From Ensifer sp. Root278 (GTDB lineage: Bacteria; Pseudomonadota; Alphaproteobacteria; Rhizobiales; Rhizobiaceae): a DNA stretch of 64,000 nucleotides. The notes beneath the pieces were generated by a model. That model ran no database searches, had not been told where the DNA came from, and saw only the letters and a list, made by a program, of their open reading frames with translations. The DNA is taken from assembly GCF_001429285.1 (NCBI RefSeq), contig NZ_LMJJ01000012.1:248530-312529 (forward strand), given 5' to 3'. Shown one piece after another: positions 17,063-26,552 of this stretch (the first letter of the stretch is position 1; the number at the start of each line of letters is the position of its first letter). A program made the translations under genes and the position numbers.

Positions 17063-17091
17063 ACATAGTTTTAGGCACCCGCATAGTCAAG
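17063..17091 (-). promoter_or_regulatory. Housekeeping promoter of the F0 operon
   Basis: On the minus strand CTTGAC (17091-17086), a 17-base spacer and CTATGT (17068-17063) closely match the S. meliloti sigma-70 consensus CTTGAC-N17-CTATAT. The remaining spacer (16959-17260) otherwise contains only the AT-rich stretch around 17110-17150 and no gene I can support. Confidence 0.85.
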
Positions 17092-17260
17092 GCATGCGGG
17101 CAGCTTGACCGTGGACAATATTATTACGATAATTCAAATAGTTAGAATTGCAAAGCACGATCCGCGACAAGGTTGTCGCAGGATTCCTGCACTCTGTCGG
17201 CTGGAATCTCGGTTCTACGGGTTAGACAGGAAAAGACGGCGGAATCGCGCCAGGCGCCGA

Positions 17261-18436
17261 TCAACTCCAGCCGCCGCCATAGGTCCGGTAGAAGATGTGC
17301 ATACCGATCTTGCCGACCCGCTTCATCGTCTTTGCCCAGGGCGGATTGACGTAGGTCGCATGGTAATGGGTGGCAGAGCCCACTTCTGGCAGCCAGATCT
17401 TGCCGGCCGTGACCGCCATCGCGACTTCCTTGGCCATTTTCCAGTGCGAGCGCGAATAGATCAGGTCCCGGATCATGTCGCAGGCGAAGGAAAACTGGCA
17501 ACGGTTGCGCCAGGTCTTGTTCTGATAGACGACGCCGCAGATGGTTTTCGGATAGGTCGGATTGCGGACGCGATTGAGAATCACTTGAGCGACGGCCGCC
17601 TGGCCCTTGAGCGACTCGCTGCGCGCTTCGAAATAGATGCCTTCGGCCAGGCAGGCCTGCTCTTCCTTGCTGAATACGGCCGAGGGCAGCACCGTTGCCG
17701 CCCAAGCGTGGTCGTCAGGCGCGATTTCGGGAATGAAGCGGCCAGCGTTCTTGTCCTCGCGCAGGATCGAATCGAAGGGTGATTCACGCGCATAGTCCGG
17801 CTCGGGCCGGACGTAAGCAGTCGCAAGAATGTCGGGCTTGTCGTTCGTCACGAGCTTGGCCAGCATCGGCGAAACGCCGGGATCCGCCTTTGGCGGCTTC
17901 TTTCCATAGAAGGCCGTGGCGATCTCGATCTCCTTGCCCTTGATGCGCGCCTTGGCGAAGACCATTTTCTCGCCCTCCTCGAAGCGCGGCTCCGTGAGGG
18001 AACTCGTGCGCTGCAGGATGGAGCCGGCGCTGAAATCCTTGGGCGGCGTCATCGGCGTGACGGCGACGATGCGTCCCTTCTTGTCGCGGCGGTTGATACG
18101 CTCTTCGTCTGGCGTGCCGGAATGCTTGGTCTCGGACGTGAGTGCGACATGGCTGCCGTCGGGCATGTTGATGCCGGCGCCGCCATCGAGCGCGCCCGTC
18201 GTGATCGGATCGGCAAAGACCATCTCGACTTCGTGGATCGAGCCCGCCGGCGACGGCGTCATGTACATGCGCCAGCGCTCACCGCCACGATTGATGCCGG
18301 AGAGAAAGGTCGCGAGATCCGCATAGGCCGCAACGGAAGGGAAGCCGAGATAGAGCGCGAGGCCGATGATTGCAGGCGCCATCCACGTGGACACGTTCAG
18401 GCGAGACTTTTGACGCAGGTTCCGACTCTTACGCAC
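17261..18436 (-). CDS. Cell wall hydrolase, CwlJ/SleB-type
   Basis: 391 aa from a GTG at 18436, chosen because GGAG lies seven bases upstream; the frame extends to a TTG at 18490. One N-terminal membrane segment or uncleaved signal (WMAPAIIGLALYLGFPSVAAYA). The C-terminal 130 residues are the Hydrolase_2 domain: ACLAEGIYFEARSE with the catalytic Glu, GQAAVAQVILNRVRNPTYP, and CQFSFACD. The middle (about residues 60-260) has no recognised domain. Probably a periplasmic lytic peptidoglycan hydrolase. It is divergent from the atp operon promoter region only in position; both genes are on the minus strand. Confidence 0.9.
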   Translation of the reverse strand: MRKSRNLRQKSRLNVSTWMAPAIIGLALYLGFPSVAAYADLATFLSGINRGGERWRMYMTPSPAGSIHEVEMVFADPITTGALDGGAGINMPDGSHVALTSETKHSGTPDEERINRRDKKGRIVAVTPMTPPKDFSAGSILQRTSSLTEPRFEEGEKMVFAKARIKGKEIEIATAFYGKKPPKADPGVSPMLAKLVTNDKPDILATAYVRPEPDYARESPFDSILREDKNAGRFIPEIAPDDHAWAATVLPSAVFSKEEQACLAEGIYFEARSESLKGQAAVAQVILNRVRNPTYPKTICGVVYQNKTWRNRCQFSFACDMIRDLIYSRSHWKMAKEVAMAVTAGKIWLPEVGSATHYHATYVNPPWAKTMKRVGKIGMHIFYRTYGGGWS

Positions 18437-18645
18437 CAACCGACTCCACGCAACGCTTGACGAACGGCACGGCTTTGCCCGCGCCGGCAAGAAGCCAGCG
18501 TCGGAGATTCCGCGCGGGAAGCTAAGACAATGAGGCGGCCGGACACCCCGCCGGAGCCGCTTCGTTCGAGCTTTGAAAATGAAGCATTAACCTTGATGTT
18601 TAGTTAATGCAGCCTCGCTGAAGAACACGGCCGTCATAACGCGAA

Positions 18646-18674
18646 CGGAGCCGCCCCGGCCGGGTACGGCTCCG
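18646..18674 (-). terminator. Hairpin downstream of kup, probable terminator
   Basis: CGGAGCCG (18646-18653) and CGGCTCCG (18667-18674) form an 8-bp stem, with CCCGG/CCGGG able to pair in the loop. It lies 61 bases past the kup stop. On the minus strand the downstream bases are only moderately T-rich (TTCGCGTTAT); on the plus strand CTTTAT follows. The rest of 18437-18734 holds no feature. Confidence 0.4.
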
Positions 18675-18734
18675 CTTTATCCGACTGTGTGCGCGAAGCC
18701 CCTGCCCGGTACACCAGGTTGAGGGACGCAAGGA

Positions 18735-20633
18735 TCAGATGATGACGTGCGAGCCGAGTTCGACGACGCGGTTGGTCGGCAGGCGGAAATAGTCCGAGGG
18801 GTCGATCGCCGCATTGGCCAGTGCGATGAACAGCCGGTCCTGCCAATGGGGCATGCCGGATTCGGCATCGGGCACGAGCTTGCGGCGACCGAGATAGAAG
18901 GAGGTCGACATGATGTCGAACTTCAGCCCCGATTTGCGGAAAAGGCCGAGCGCCTGCGAGACGTTCTGCGTTTCCATGAAGCCGAAGCGCATCTCGAGCA
19001 GCGTGAAGCGATCCGAAAGCGGCTGCATGCTCACCCGCTCCGACTTCGGCACTTTCGGTGTATTGGCGGTACGGATCGTCAGAATGAAGTTCTGATTGTG
19101 CAGCACATGATTGTGCTTGATGTTGTGGAGCAGTGCGGCCGGGGTCGATTCCGGATCGCTCGTCAGGAACACGGCCGTGCCGGGAACGGCCACCGGTGCA
19201 TGCTCGCTCTTGCGCTCGATCGACTTGATGAAGCTCGCAAGCGGAATGTCGATGTGGCGCGTCTTGGCGTGCAGGATCTCGGTTCCGCGCCGCCAGGTCC
19301 ACATGATGACGATGAAGGTGGCGGCGATCAGCACCGGCACGTAACCGCCGTCGTGGATCTTCAGCATGTTGGCGCCGAGGAAGATGAACTCAAGCCCAAA
19401 CAGCGGCAGCAACACCGCCGCCGCCCAGAGCCCGGACCAATTCCAGCGCGTGCGCAGGAACTCGAACGAAAGCACCGTCGTCACCACCATCGCGCCGGTG
19501 ACCGAGATGCCGTAGGCGGTGGCGAGCGATTCCGACGAGCCGAAGACGAAGACGAGCGCCATGACGCCGAACATCAGCAGCGTGTTGACGTTCGGAAGAT
19601 AGATCTGACCCGTATGCGTCTCCGACGTGTGGAAGATCGCCATGCGCGGCAGGAAGCCCAGGTGGATCGCCTGACGCGTCAGCGAAAAGGCCCCTGTTAT
19701 CACTGCCTGGCTGGCAATAATGGTCGCCGCCGTCGCCAAGATGACGACCGGTAGCAGCGCCCATTTCGGGAACATCAGGAAGAACGGATCGGACATCGCT
19801 TCCGGGTTCTGCAGCACGAAGGCACCTTGCCCCAGATAGTTGAGGGTCAGCGCCGGGAAGACGACCAGGAACCAGGCCCATTGGATCGGTCGGCGACCGA
19901 AATGTCCGAGGTCGGCGTAGAGCGCCTCGGCACCCGTCACCGTCAGGAAAACGGCGCCAAGGACGATGATGCCGACATAGCCTTCATTCAGCATGAAGCT
20001 CACGGCATAGTAAGGATTGAAGGCCTTGAAGATCGTCAGGTCGTCGGAAATGTGGACGAGGCCGATCCAGCCCATCACCAGGAACCAGACCAGCGTGATC
20101 GGCCCGAAGAAGTTGGAGACGGCCGCCGTTCCCTTTGACTGCACCGCAAAGAGCATGAGCAGGATGACCACTGCGATCGGAACCACGTATTCCGACAGCG
20201 CCGGCGTCACCAGCTTCAGACCTTCGACCGCCGAAAGAACGGACAAGGCCGGCGTGATCATCGCATCACCGATGAAAAGTGCTGCACCCGCGATCCCCAT
20301 GAAGAAGAGGATCGATGCGTGCCCGTTGGCGGACTTCATCAGAAGAGCGAGCAACGACAGCGTGCCGCCCTCCCCCTGGTTGTCGGCGCGCAGCAGGAAC
20401 AGCACGTACTTGATCGTGACGATAATCGTCAGCGTCCAGATCATCAGCGAGATCAGGCCGATGATCTCCACGTCGGTCACGCCGTCGTGGGAAACCGGGC
20501 GCAGCGCTTCGCGAAAGGCATAGAGCGGGCTGGTGCCGATGTCGCCGTAGACGACACCGATCGAGCCAAGCCCGAGGATCAGCAGGCGTCGCAGATCCTT
20601 CGGCTCGTGGGAGGGGGCATGCGGTTGGGTCAT
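18735..20633 (-). CDS. kup: Low-affinity K+:H+ symporter Kup
   Basis: 632 aa. About 12 membrane helices in the N-terminal 430 residues, then a cytoplasmic domain. The family signature is [19 protein letters not shown] near residue 27; [14 protein letters not shown] follows helix 2. Takes up potassium, especially at low pH or low turgor. The start is 16 bases after the corA stop, so corA and kup form one operon. S. meliloti carries more than one kup paralog, so this may not be the only copy. Confidence 0.96.
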   Translation of the reverse strand: MTQPHAPSHEPKDLRRLLILGLGSIGVVYGDIGTSPLYAFREALRPVSHDGVTDVEIIGLISLMIWTLTIIVTIKYVLFLLRADNQGEGGTLSLLALLMKSANGHASILFFMGIAGAALFIGDAMITPALSVLSAVEGLKLVTPALSEYVVPIAVVILLMLFAVQSKGTAAVSNFFGPITLVWFLVMGWIGLVHISDDLTIFKAFNPYYAVSFMLNEGYVGIIVLGAVFLTVTGAEALYADLGHFGRRPIQWAWFLVVFPALTLNYLGQGAFVLQNPEAMSDPFFLMFPKWALLPVVILATAATIIASQAVITGAFSLTRQAIHLGFLPRMAIFHTSETHTGQIYLPNVNTLLMFGVMALVFVFGSSESLATAYGISVTGAMVVTTVLSFEFLRTRWNWSGLWAAAVLLPLFGLEFIFLGANMLKIHDGGYVPVLIAATFIVIMWTWRRGTEILHAKTRHIDIPLASFIKSIERKSEHAPVAVPGTAVFLTSDPESTPAALLHNIKHNHVLHNQNFILTIRTANTPKVPKSERVSMQPLSDRFTLLEMRFGFMETQNVSQALGLFRKSGLKFDIMSTSFYLGRRKLVPDAESGMPHWQDRLFIALANAAIDPSDYFRLPTNRVVELGSHVII

Positions 20634-20649
20634 GCAAACCTACTGGCGT

Positions 20650-21627
20650 TCACAGCCAGCCTTTCCAGCGGAAAAAGAAAAAGGGGATGACGGCCGATAT
20701 CACCATCGCCGCAATCGCCCAGGGATAGCCGAAGTGCCATTCCAGTTCGGGCATAACGCGGAAGTTCATGCCGTAGACCGAAGCGACCAGGGTCGGCGGC
20801 AGCAGGACGACCGATGCGATCGAGAAAATCTTGATGATGGCGTTCTGCTCGACGTTGATCAGACCCAGCGACGCATCAAGCAGGAAGGTGATGTTGCCGG
20901 AAATGAAACTTGCGTGCTCGGAAAGCGACTGGATGTCGCGGGAGATCGAACGGCAGAGTTCGCGCGTGTCCTTGTCTTCCTGCACCTCCGGAACAGTGTA
21001 GACGAAGGTCAGCAGGCGCGAGAGCGAGGCAAGGCTGTCACGCGTCTTGGCGACGAGGCGATGATGGCCAGCGACATCACGCAAGCGCGCCTCGAGATAA
21101 TGCGGCGAGCGGCGCTTGCCTGCAGCCTTGTCGCTGAAGACGTCGATCGACAGATCGTCGATCTTGGTGACCGCCTGCTCGAGAATCTCGGCGGTTCGGT
21201 CGGCGACCGTTTCCAGAAGCCGGGTCAGGACAACCGCGCCATCGCGGCAACCGCCCGGGAAGCGATGCATCGATGTCTTGAAGAGGGTGAACGACCGGGG
21301 CTCGGCATAGCGGATGGTCACAAGCCGGCCACCCGACAGGATGAAGCCGACATCCGTCAGTCCGGGGATATCCGTATCCGAACGGAACACCAGTGACGCC
21401 GTCATGAACACGGCACCCTCCTCGACATAGAGGCGGCTCGACGGTTCGATGTCCTTCAGATCGTCGCGTGTCGGGATGGAAATGCCGAGAAGCTTCTCCA
21501 TCATCAGGTCTTCTGCCTTGGTGGGCTCGACCAGATCCAGCCAGATGACATCGGGACGCAATTTTTCGGGTGGTTCGGCCGGTGTCAGAACGACGGCTGT
21601 CCCATCGGCGCAATAGCCGGTGATCAT
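20650..21627 (-). CDS. corA: Magnesium transport protein CorA
   Basis: 325 aa. A large soluble N-terminal domain precedes two C-terminal membrane helices; the first ends in the YGMN signature (VASVYGMNF), the second is AIAAMVISAVIPFFFF. It forms a pentameric Mg2+ (or Co2+) channel. First gene of the corA-kup pair. Its upstream region contains composite repeat R1 starting 27 bases before the start codon, so the mRNA leader or promoter overlaps the repeat. Confidence 0.94.
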   Translation of the reverse strand: MITGYCADGTAVVLTPAEPPEKLRPDVIWLDLVEPTKAEDLMMEKLLGISIPTRDDLKDIEPSSRLYVEEGAVFMTASLVFRSDTDIPGLTDVGFILSGGRLVTIRYAEPRSFTLFKTSMHRFPGGCRDGAVVLTRLLETVADRTAEILEQAVTKIDDLSIDVFSDKAAGKRRSPHYLEARLRDVAGHHRLVAKTRDSLASLSRLLTFVYTVPEVQEDKDTRELCRSISRDIQSLSEHASFISGNITFLLDASLGLINVEQNAIIKIFSIASVVLLPPTLVASVYGMNFRVMPELEWHFGYPWAIAAMVISAVIPFFFFRWKGWL

Positions 21628-21653
21628 GCGACCGTCCTCGTCATGCGAAGCTG

Positions 21654-21755
21654 ACAGCGCCGCCCGTCTTCTGAGACGCGCAAGGGTCGCTGTAACACAT
21701 TGAGCGGCTGCATAATTTTATCCTTAAATCGATTCCGATCTAAGCAATCATGCAG
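21654..21755. repeat. Composite palindromic repeat, full copy (R1)
   Basis: Two modules in order. The first runs from ACAGCGCCGCCCGTCTT, through AGACGCGCAAGGGTCGCTGTA. After a short linker (ACACATTGAGCGG) the second runs from CTGCATAATTTTATCCTTAAATC, quoted here in parts, to GATCTAAGCAATCATGCAG. Each module is itself an imperfect palindrome. Related sequences occur at 22010-22131, 41927-42022, 53395-53447 and weakly at 3919-3955. The type resembles rhizobial RIME/ABC-like intergenic elements as I remember them. Confidence 0.8.
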
Positions 21756-22009
21756 CGTGCCGAACCGCGAAGGCGAAAGGTCGTGCGCCACAAAATACCC
21801 GCAATAGAGATCCATCGGATGGAGCGTTCCGCCAGTCAGGACAAAGTCTTCAACTCAGTCATCGCGCGAGGCCAAAATCTCCGGCGAGCGGGCGTCAAGT
21901 TGGGCACCTTCGCAAGTGCGGCAAGGCATATGGCGCAACGCAAACGCAAAATCAATGCCCCCTTGCAATCCGGCACGCGGGCATGTGCCGCCATACCGGC
22001 ACCACCCTA

Positions 22010-22131
22010 CCGCATGTTTGCTTAAATCAAAATCGAATCAAGGGCAAAACGATTCGGTGCCGAGCGTCACGTCATGCCTGACGTGCAAAGTCGCTGTAGC
22101 GCCTTGAATTGCGGCCTGTTCCGGAACAGGC
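22010..22131. repeat. Degenerate composite repeat (R2) ending in an 18-bp palindrome
   Basis: CCGCATGTTTGCTTAAATC at 22011 resembles the CTGCAT module. GACGTGCAAAGTCGCTGTAGC followed by GCCTTGAATTGCGG (from 22080) resembles the other module plus its linker. The copy ends in the perfect palindrome GCCTGTTCCGGAACAGGC (22114-22131), where R1 has its CTGCAT module. It lies 44 bp downstream of the mrp stop. The 254 bp between R1 and R2 (21756-22009) contain no gene I can support. Confidence 0.6.
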
Positions 22132-22174
22132 GTAACCGCGGCCCGGAAAGACCAGACAGCCTTCCCGGAAACCG

Positions 22175-23338
22175 TCACTCGAAGACAATGGTCGGCGCGG
22201 CGCGGCTCTTGTCCTGCTGCGCGGCGGATATCTGATCCCAGACCTTGGTGGCGATATCGCGATAGACACGCGCGATCTCACCGCTCGGGTCAGACGCGAC
22301 GAGTGGTGTCCCGGCGTCCGACGTTTCGCGAATTCCCATGGTCAGGGGCACTTCGCCGAGGAACGGGACGCCGATGCGCTCGGCTTCCTTGCGCGCACCG
22401 CCATGGCCGAAGATATCGTAGCGCTTGCCGGTGTCGGGCGCGATGAAATAGCTCATGTTCTCGACGATGCCGAGAACCGGGACTTCTACCTTGCGGAACA
22501 TGGCGAGGCCCTTGCGGGCATCGATCAGCGCCAGATCCTGCGGCGTCGAGACGATGACGGCGCCGGCGAGCGGCACCTGCTGGGCCATGGTGAGCTGGGC
22601 GTCGCCCGTGCCGGGGGGCATGTCGACGACCAGCACATCGAGATCGCCCCAGGCGACTTCCCGCAGCATCTGCAGCAGGGCCGACTGGATCATCGGTCCG
22701 CGCCAGATCATCGCCACTTCCTCATCGACGAGGAAGCCCATGGACATGACCTTGAGACCATAATTCTCCATCGGGCGGATAAGGCGCCCTTCGATCTGTT
22801 GCGGCCTTCCGGAAATCTTCAGAAGGCGCGGCATCGACGGGCCGTAGATATCGGCATCGAGCAGGCCGACCTTCAGGCCGTTTGCCTTCAGCGCCAGCGC
22901 CAGGTTGACCGAGGTCGTCGACTTGCCGACACCGCCCTTGCCGGAGGCGACGGCGATGATGGCGCCGACGCCCGGAATTCCAGCCTTGGCCGGCGGGCCG
23001 CCGGCGGGACGCGGCGCATGGGAATGGCCGGCATGAGGCGCTGCCGAGGGCTGCGGGCGCTGCACCGGGGCGCCGGCGGGCGCCGCCTTGCGGTCGGCGG
23101 TCAGTGCAACCATGGCCGCCGTGATCCCCGGGATGTCGCGCACGACGCGCTCGGCTGCGGCCCGCATCGGCTCCAGTTCCTTGGCGCGCTCGGCCGGCAC
23201 GGTGATCGAGAAATAGGCCTTGCCATCGGAGATGAAGACATCAGACACAAGTCCGAGGTCGACGATGTTGCCTTCCATGCCCGGGCCACGCACCGTGCGC
23301 AGCTTCTCAAGGACCACTTCTTTCGTGACTTCCGGCAT
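22175..23338 (-). CDS. mrp: Mrp/NBP35 family Fe-S cluster carrier ATPase
   Basis: 387 aa. The N-terminal MIP18/DUF59 domain (residues 5-90) is followed by a Pro/His-rich linker and a deviant Walker A P-loop ATPase domain (VASGKGGVGKSTTSVNLALAL, here split as VASGKGGVGKS and TTSVNLA). MPPGTGDAQLTMAQ is the characteristic downstream block. ApbC/Mrp proteins bind and transfer [4Fe-4S] clusters to apo-proteins. GAGAGG precedes the ATG. It stands alone. Confidence 0.95.
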   Translation of the reverse strand: MPEVTKEVVLEKLRTVRGPGMEGNIVDLGLVSDVFISDGKAYFSITVPAERAKELEPMRAAAERVVRDIPGITAAMVALTADRKAAPAGAPVQRPQPSAAPHAGHSHAPRPAGGPPAKAGIPGVGAIIAVASGKGGVGKSTTSVNLALALKANGLKVGLLDADIYGPSMPRLLKISGRPQQIEGRLIRPMENYGLKVMSMGFLVDEEVAMIWRGPMIQSALLQMLREVAWGDLDVLVVDMPPGTGDAQLTMAQQVPLAGAVIVSTPQDLALIDARKGLAMFRKVEVPVLGIVENMSYFIAPDTGKRYDIFGHGGARKEAERIGVPFLGEVPLTMGIRETSDAGTPLVASDPSGEIARVYRDIATKVWDQISAAQQDKSRAAPTIVFE

Positions 23339-23810
23339 CGCGCCCTCTCATTCTTCTGTTATCCCTTAGATAGTCGAGGCGGGGCGCTTCGCCAATGCGA
23401 CATAACGGAAAAAGGAAGGGCCACCGTCCACCCCGGTGTCCGTACATCCGGGATCACCTTGAGGCGGGCAGTGGCCCTTTCGATCGCGACCTTCGTGGGC
23501 GCTGTCTTCTTTTTAGTCCCCTCTGGACATGCCGATAGAAATGCAGGATGCGTGCCAGATTCAAATTCGGCAATAATAACAAGCAATTTCAAATAGATGG
23601 ATGATTTCTCAACGCCTGATACGGCTGGGGCATCTGCTCAGATTCTGAGCAACTCTCTGCAAAACGTCCAAGGATGGAGCAATTCGGCTGCGGTGGTGGG
23701 CGATCTCAGCGGCATAGGAACGCAGGCGCGGCGATTGCTGCAGCCTTCGTGATCGCAACGGAGACGGAGGGCAAGCGAGAAGAGGCAAACGGCCTTCGAC
23801 GCCGGGAGGG
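23339..23810. other. Intergenic region, 472 bp, no supported gene
   Basis: The region lies upstream of mrp and downstream of the first LuxR gene. A minus-strand frame from a TTG at 23592 (77 codons) has no recognisable content or ribosome site. The only structure is GCTCAGA-T-TCTGAGC (23636-23650), a perfect 7-bp dyad that could be an operator. Nothing else is visible. Confidence 0.5.
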
Positions 23811-24584
23811 CTAGCTGATGTAGCCCTTCTTCATCGCCTTCACGACCGCCTGCGTGCGGTTCACGGCGTCGAGCTTCTTGGTCACGTGATTGAGGTAGTG
23901 ATTGACCGTATGTTCGGAGAGCCCGAGGATGCCGGCGATCTCGGCACTGGTCTTTCCGGCCGCCGTCCAGCTCAGGCACTGAATCTCGCGCTCCGAAAGC
24001 GCCGCGCCGCTGCTCTTCCACACAGAGCCGATTTCGGCGAGGCGATTGTAGACATGGATCGCAATCATCTGCAGCTCCATGGTCACCGTCATCGGCAATT
24101 CGACCAGCGGGCCCATGAGAATGACCGCGCCGCGGCCGCCCTCGGCGTCATGAACAGGGAAATAGCTTGCCTGGAAGATGCCGTTCTCGCGCAGCATCGC
24201 GATGTACTCGGCCGCCGTCTCCGGTTTGCCGCCCTCGCCTTCCCAGGCGTCCAGCGTCACCTGGAACGGCGTCGTCGTCTCGCGCAGGCGGCGCACGCCG
24301 GTGCTGAAGCGCAGCATCGACAGGCTATCATATTTGTTCAGCAGTTCCGCCGGCATATTAGAGATGACCGTGCTCGCAGCCAGCCGCTCCACGTCGATCG
24401 AGGGGATCGAGCAGATCAGAAAGGTCTTGAAGCCGAAGACCTGCGTAATCCGCCGCATATAGCGGATGATATCGAATTGGGTCTCAAGCTTTGCGATCTC
24501 GGACGCGAAATCACCGCCCCGGGGCAGATCTGCGTCAGTCATCCCGGTCGTCATCGTATCCTGCATTCGCGCGTTCCATGGCAT
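23811..24584 (-). CDS. LuxR-type solo regulator 1
   Basis: 257 aa from the ATG at 24584; in-frame ATGs at 24566 and 24554 have better ribosome-site context. An autoinducer-binding-like N-terminal domain (about residues 25-170) precedes a GerE/LuxR helix-turn-helix: LSEREIQCLSWTAAGKTSAEIA then LSEHTVNHYLNHVTKKLDAVNRTQA. At the positions aligned with TraR Trp57, Asp70 and Pro71 it has Leu, Ser and Thr, so classical acyl-homoserine-lactone binding is doubtful. No luxI gene is in the window. It lies beside a paralog in the same orientation (142-bp spacer). Confidence 0.87.
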   Translation of the reverse strand: MPWNARMQDTMTTGMTDADLPRGGDFASEIAKLETQFDIIRYMRRITQVFGFKTFLICSIPSIDVERLAASTVISNMPAELLNKYDSLSMLRFSTGVRRLRETTTPFQVTLDAWEGEGGKPETAAEYIAMLRENGIFQASYFPVHDAEGGRGAVILMGPLVELPMTVTMELQMIAIHVYNRLAEIGSVWKSSGAALSEREIQCLSWTAAGKTSAEIAGILGLSEHTVNHYLNHVTKKLDAVNRTQAVVKAMKKGYIS

Positions 24585-24726
24585 TCATCAAGTATCAAAT
24601 AGACCGAGCGGCCTGCCAATGCCAACAGATGATCGAGATTCCCTGCTTCCTCGGCCCAAAAGTCTGTGTATTTCTCTCGCGAAGCGCAGGCAGTGCCGTT
24701 CGCTTCAGGCGCAGCCGGCACCGATC

Positions 24727-25467
24727 TCAATTGATGAGACCAGCGCGCATGGCCTTCGCGACGGTCTGGACGCGGTTGACCGAATCCAGCTTGCGCGTCG
24801 CACGGTTGAGGTAGTGGTTGACCGTATACTCGGACAGCGCCAGGATTTTCGCCATCTCACTGGTGGTCTTGCCGGCAGCCGCCCAGCGCAGGCACTCCAC
24901 CTCGCGGCGCGAAAGACTGCCCGGCCCGCGCCGATCGCGGTCGCGAACTTCCATGTACTTGCTATAGAGCAGGCCCGCCCACAGATTGAGTTCCTGCAAC
25001 TCATCGTTCGAGACGACGGAACGATCACCGCCAAAAGCGATGGCCGCGCGATGGCCGCTCGCATCATGTACCGGCAGATAGAGGCCACGCGGCATGTTCG
25101 CCTGTTCAAAGACACAAATGGCCGCATCGCCCTTGCCGTCGGACCGACGGCGCGCCAGCTGATGCGCGTCATAGGTGAAGGGAATGGTGCTGCGGCGCAG
25201 GCGCTGGATCACCGGGCTGCCACTAATCAGGCCAGCGCTGTCATACCCCTGCAAGAACGCGGTCGGATAATTGGTCATAAGTGCATTGGCCGTCAGGCTG
25301 CTGCAGCCCGTCTCCGGAACTGCAAGAACCAGAAAGCCGCGGAAGCCATAGGCATCCGCTACCTGGGCGATCACTCGCCGAAAGTCTTCTTCGCAACAGA
25401 TTGGCCCCCTGATGCTCCGCCCATCAGGAAGCGTCAACGACGACAAATTCGCGCTGAAATCGATCAT
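24727..25467 (-). CDS. LuxR-type solo regulator 2
   Basis: 246 aa from the ATG at 25467 (MIDFSANL), with GGAG and GGCGG upstream; a longer frame to 25560 has no support. The architecture equals regulator 1: a sensor-like N-terminal domain and a C-terminal helix-turn-helix (LSRREVECLRWAAAGKTTSEMA, then LSEYTVNHYLNRATRKLDSVNRVQT). TraR Trp57 is Phe and Asp70 is Ser; Pro71 is kept. The two helix-turn-helix regions are very alike, which points to tandem duplication. Memory places a similar LuxR pair next to mrp in S. meliloti. Confidence 0.87.
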   Translation of the reverse strand: MIDFSANLSSLTLPDGRSIRGPICCEEDFRRVIAQVADAYGFRGFLVLAVPETGCSSLTANALMTNYPTAFLQGYDSAGLISGSPVIQRLRRSTIPFTYDAHQLARRRSDGKGDAAICVFEQANMPRGLYLPVHDASGHRAAIAFGGDRSVVSNDELQELNLWAGLLYSKYMEVRDRDRRGPGSLSRREVECLRWAAAGKTTSEMAKILALSEYTVNHYLNRATRKLDSVNRVQTVAKAMRAGLIN

Positions 25468-25661
25468 CTTCCGCCCTTCTCCACATCCGGCGCCAAAGAA
25501 AGGCCGGCCGCTGACGCCGCATGAAGACCACGTCAATAATTCTATAAATACCAAAACCAAACCAGACTAAGACCATCCACGAACCTGAGTCTGATATATT
25601 AAAGCTATCGAGCTTGACGCGCCGCGTCCAGTCGATGTTTCTAATTTACCGTAAAGTGAAT

Positions 25662-26477
25662 TCAAGGTCCACCACGTCCGGGCCCAAGCCGGATCGCGGC
25701 CTCCTCGGCAATCGCCCGAGCCGCTTCGCGCACAGGTGCCGCCCAAGCCACCAGTTGCTCCATGCTCACCCTGTAGGCCGGCCCCGTCACCGATATCCCC
25801 GCCGCAAGCTCGCTACCGGGGATAGCAATGGGTGCAGCCACGCAACGAATTTCCGCTTCATGCTCCTCGCAATCGAAGGCATGGCCGTCGCGCCTGATCT
25901 CTTCGACTTCCGCCAGCAGCGTGGCCGCCGAACGATGCGTGTGCGAAGTGAAAGGGTGAAACGCCGTTCTCGCCAGCACATGCTTCAGCACCGGCTGCGC
26001 CAGCAAGGACAACGCCGCCTTGCCGATGCCGGTGCAATAGGCGGGCGAGGCCTTGCCGATCTGCGAGCTCATGCGCACCGTCTGACGGCTCTCGACCTTG
26101 TCGACATAGACGATCTCCGTTTCGCGCAGGATGCCGAGATGCACGGTCTCGCCGGTCAATTCGTGCAGGCGCTGCAGGTGCGGTTCGGCAACGTCGCGAA
26201 AGCGGTTGGCCGACCAGGAACGATAGGCAAGCGTCAGCAGCCGGAGGCCGGGCTCATAGGAGAGATCCCGGCGCTGAATGAGCAGCCCTTCCTCGACGAG
26301 GTGGCTGAGCAACCGGTGCAATGTGCCGCGCGGCTGGCCGGATCGGGCAAGAATATCGGTAAAGCGCTGCGGGCCGTCTGCCGTGACCACCGCTTCCAGC
26401 ACGGCAATCGCCTTGCCGAGCGTGCCGGTACCGGCCTCCCCTCGCCCCTCGTCCGCCACCATCATGTCGTTTGTCAT
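25662..26477 (-). CDS. IclR family transcriptional regulator of the adjacent sugar-acid operon
   Basis: 271 aa from the ATG at 26477 (MTNDMMVADEG); the frame runs on to 26594 but crosses the divergent promoter. The N-terminal winged helix is GTLGKAIAVLEAVV followed by RFTDILARSGQPRGTLHRLLSHLVEEGLL. The C-terminal IclR effector domain contains ETVHLGILRETEIVYVDKVES and AYCTGIGKAALS. It is transcribed divergently from the SDR-dgoK-dgoA-lactonase-dehydratase operon, so it very probably controls it in response to a sugar acid or 2-keto-3-deoxy acid. Confidence 0.92.
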   Translation of the reverse strand: MTNDMMVADEGRGEAGTGTLGKAIAVLEAVVTADGPQRFTDILARSGQPRGTLHRLLSHLVEEGLLIQRRDLSYEPGLRLLTLAYRSWSANRFRDVAEPHLQRLHELTGETVHLGILRETEIVYVDKVESRQTVRMSSQIGKASPAYCTGIGKAALSLLAQPVLKHVLARTAFHPFTSHTHRSAATLLAEVEEIRRDGHAFDCEEHEAEIRCVAAPIAIPGSELAAGISVTGPAYRVSMEQLVAWAAPVREAARAIAEEAAIRLGPGRGGP

Positions 26478-26521
26478 CGTCGTTCGCTTGTCTTCAAGTG
26501 GCGTCGCGTCGCGCGCCTGAT

Positions 26522-26552
26522 CTTGACAAGATAGACGCTTCGACACGATAAT
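26522..26552 (+). promoter_or_regulatory. Probable sigma-70 promoter of the sugar-acid operon
   Basis: CTTGACA at 26522-26528 and GATAAT at 26547-26552 are separated by 18 bases. It points toward the SDR gene. The IclR-type operator begins at the -10 and extends just downstream of the expected start of transcription. Confidence 0.6.

Noticed and set aside
21750-22025. Plus-strand frame of 91 codons between corA and mrp
   Set aside because: Basic, low-information sequence overlapping the repeats R1 and R2, with no ribosome site or conservation I can see.
23359-23592. Minus-strand frame of 77 codons upstream of mrp
   Set aside because: TTG start without a ribosome site and no recognisable content.
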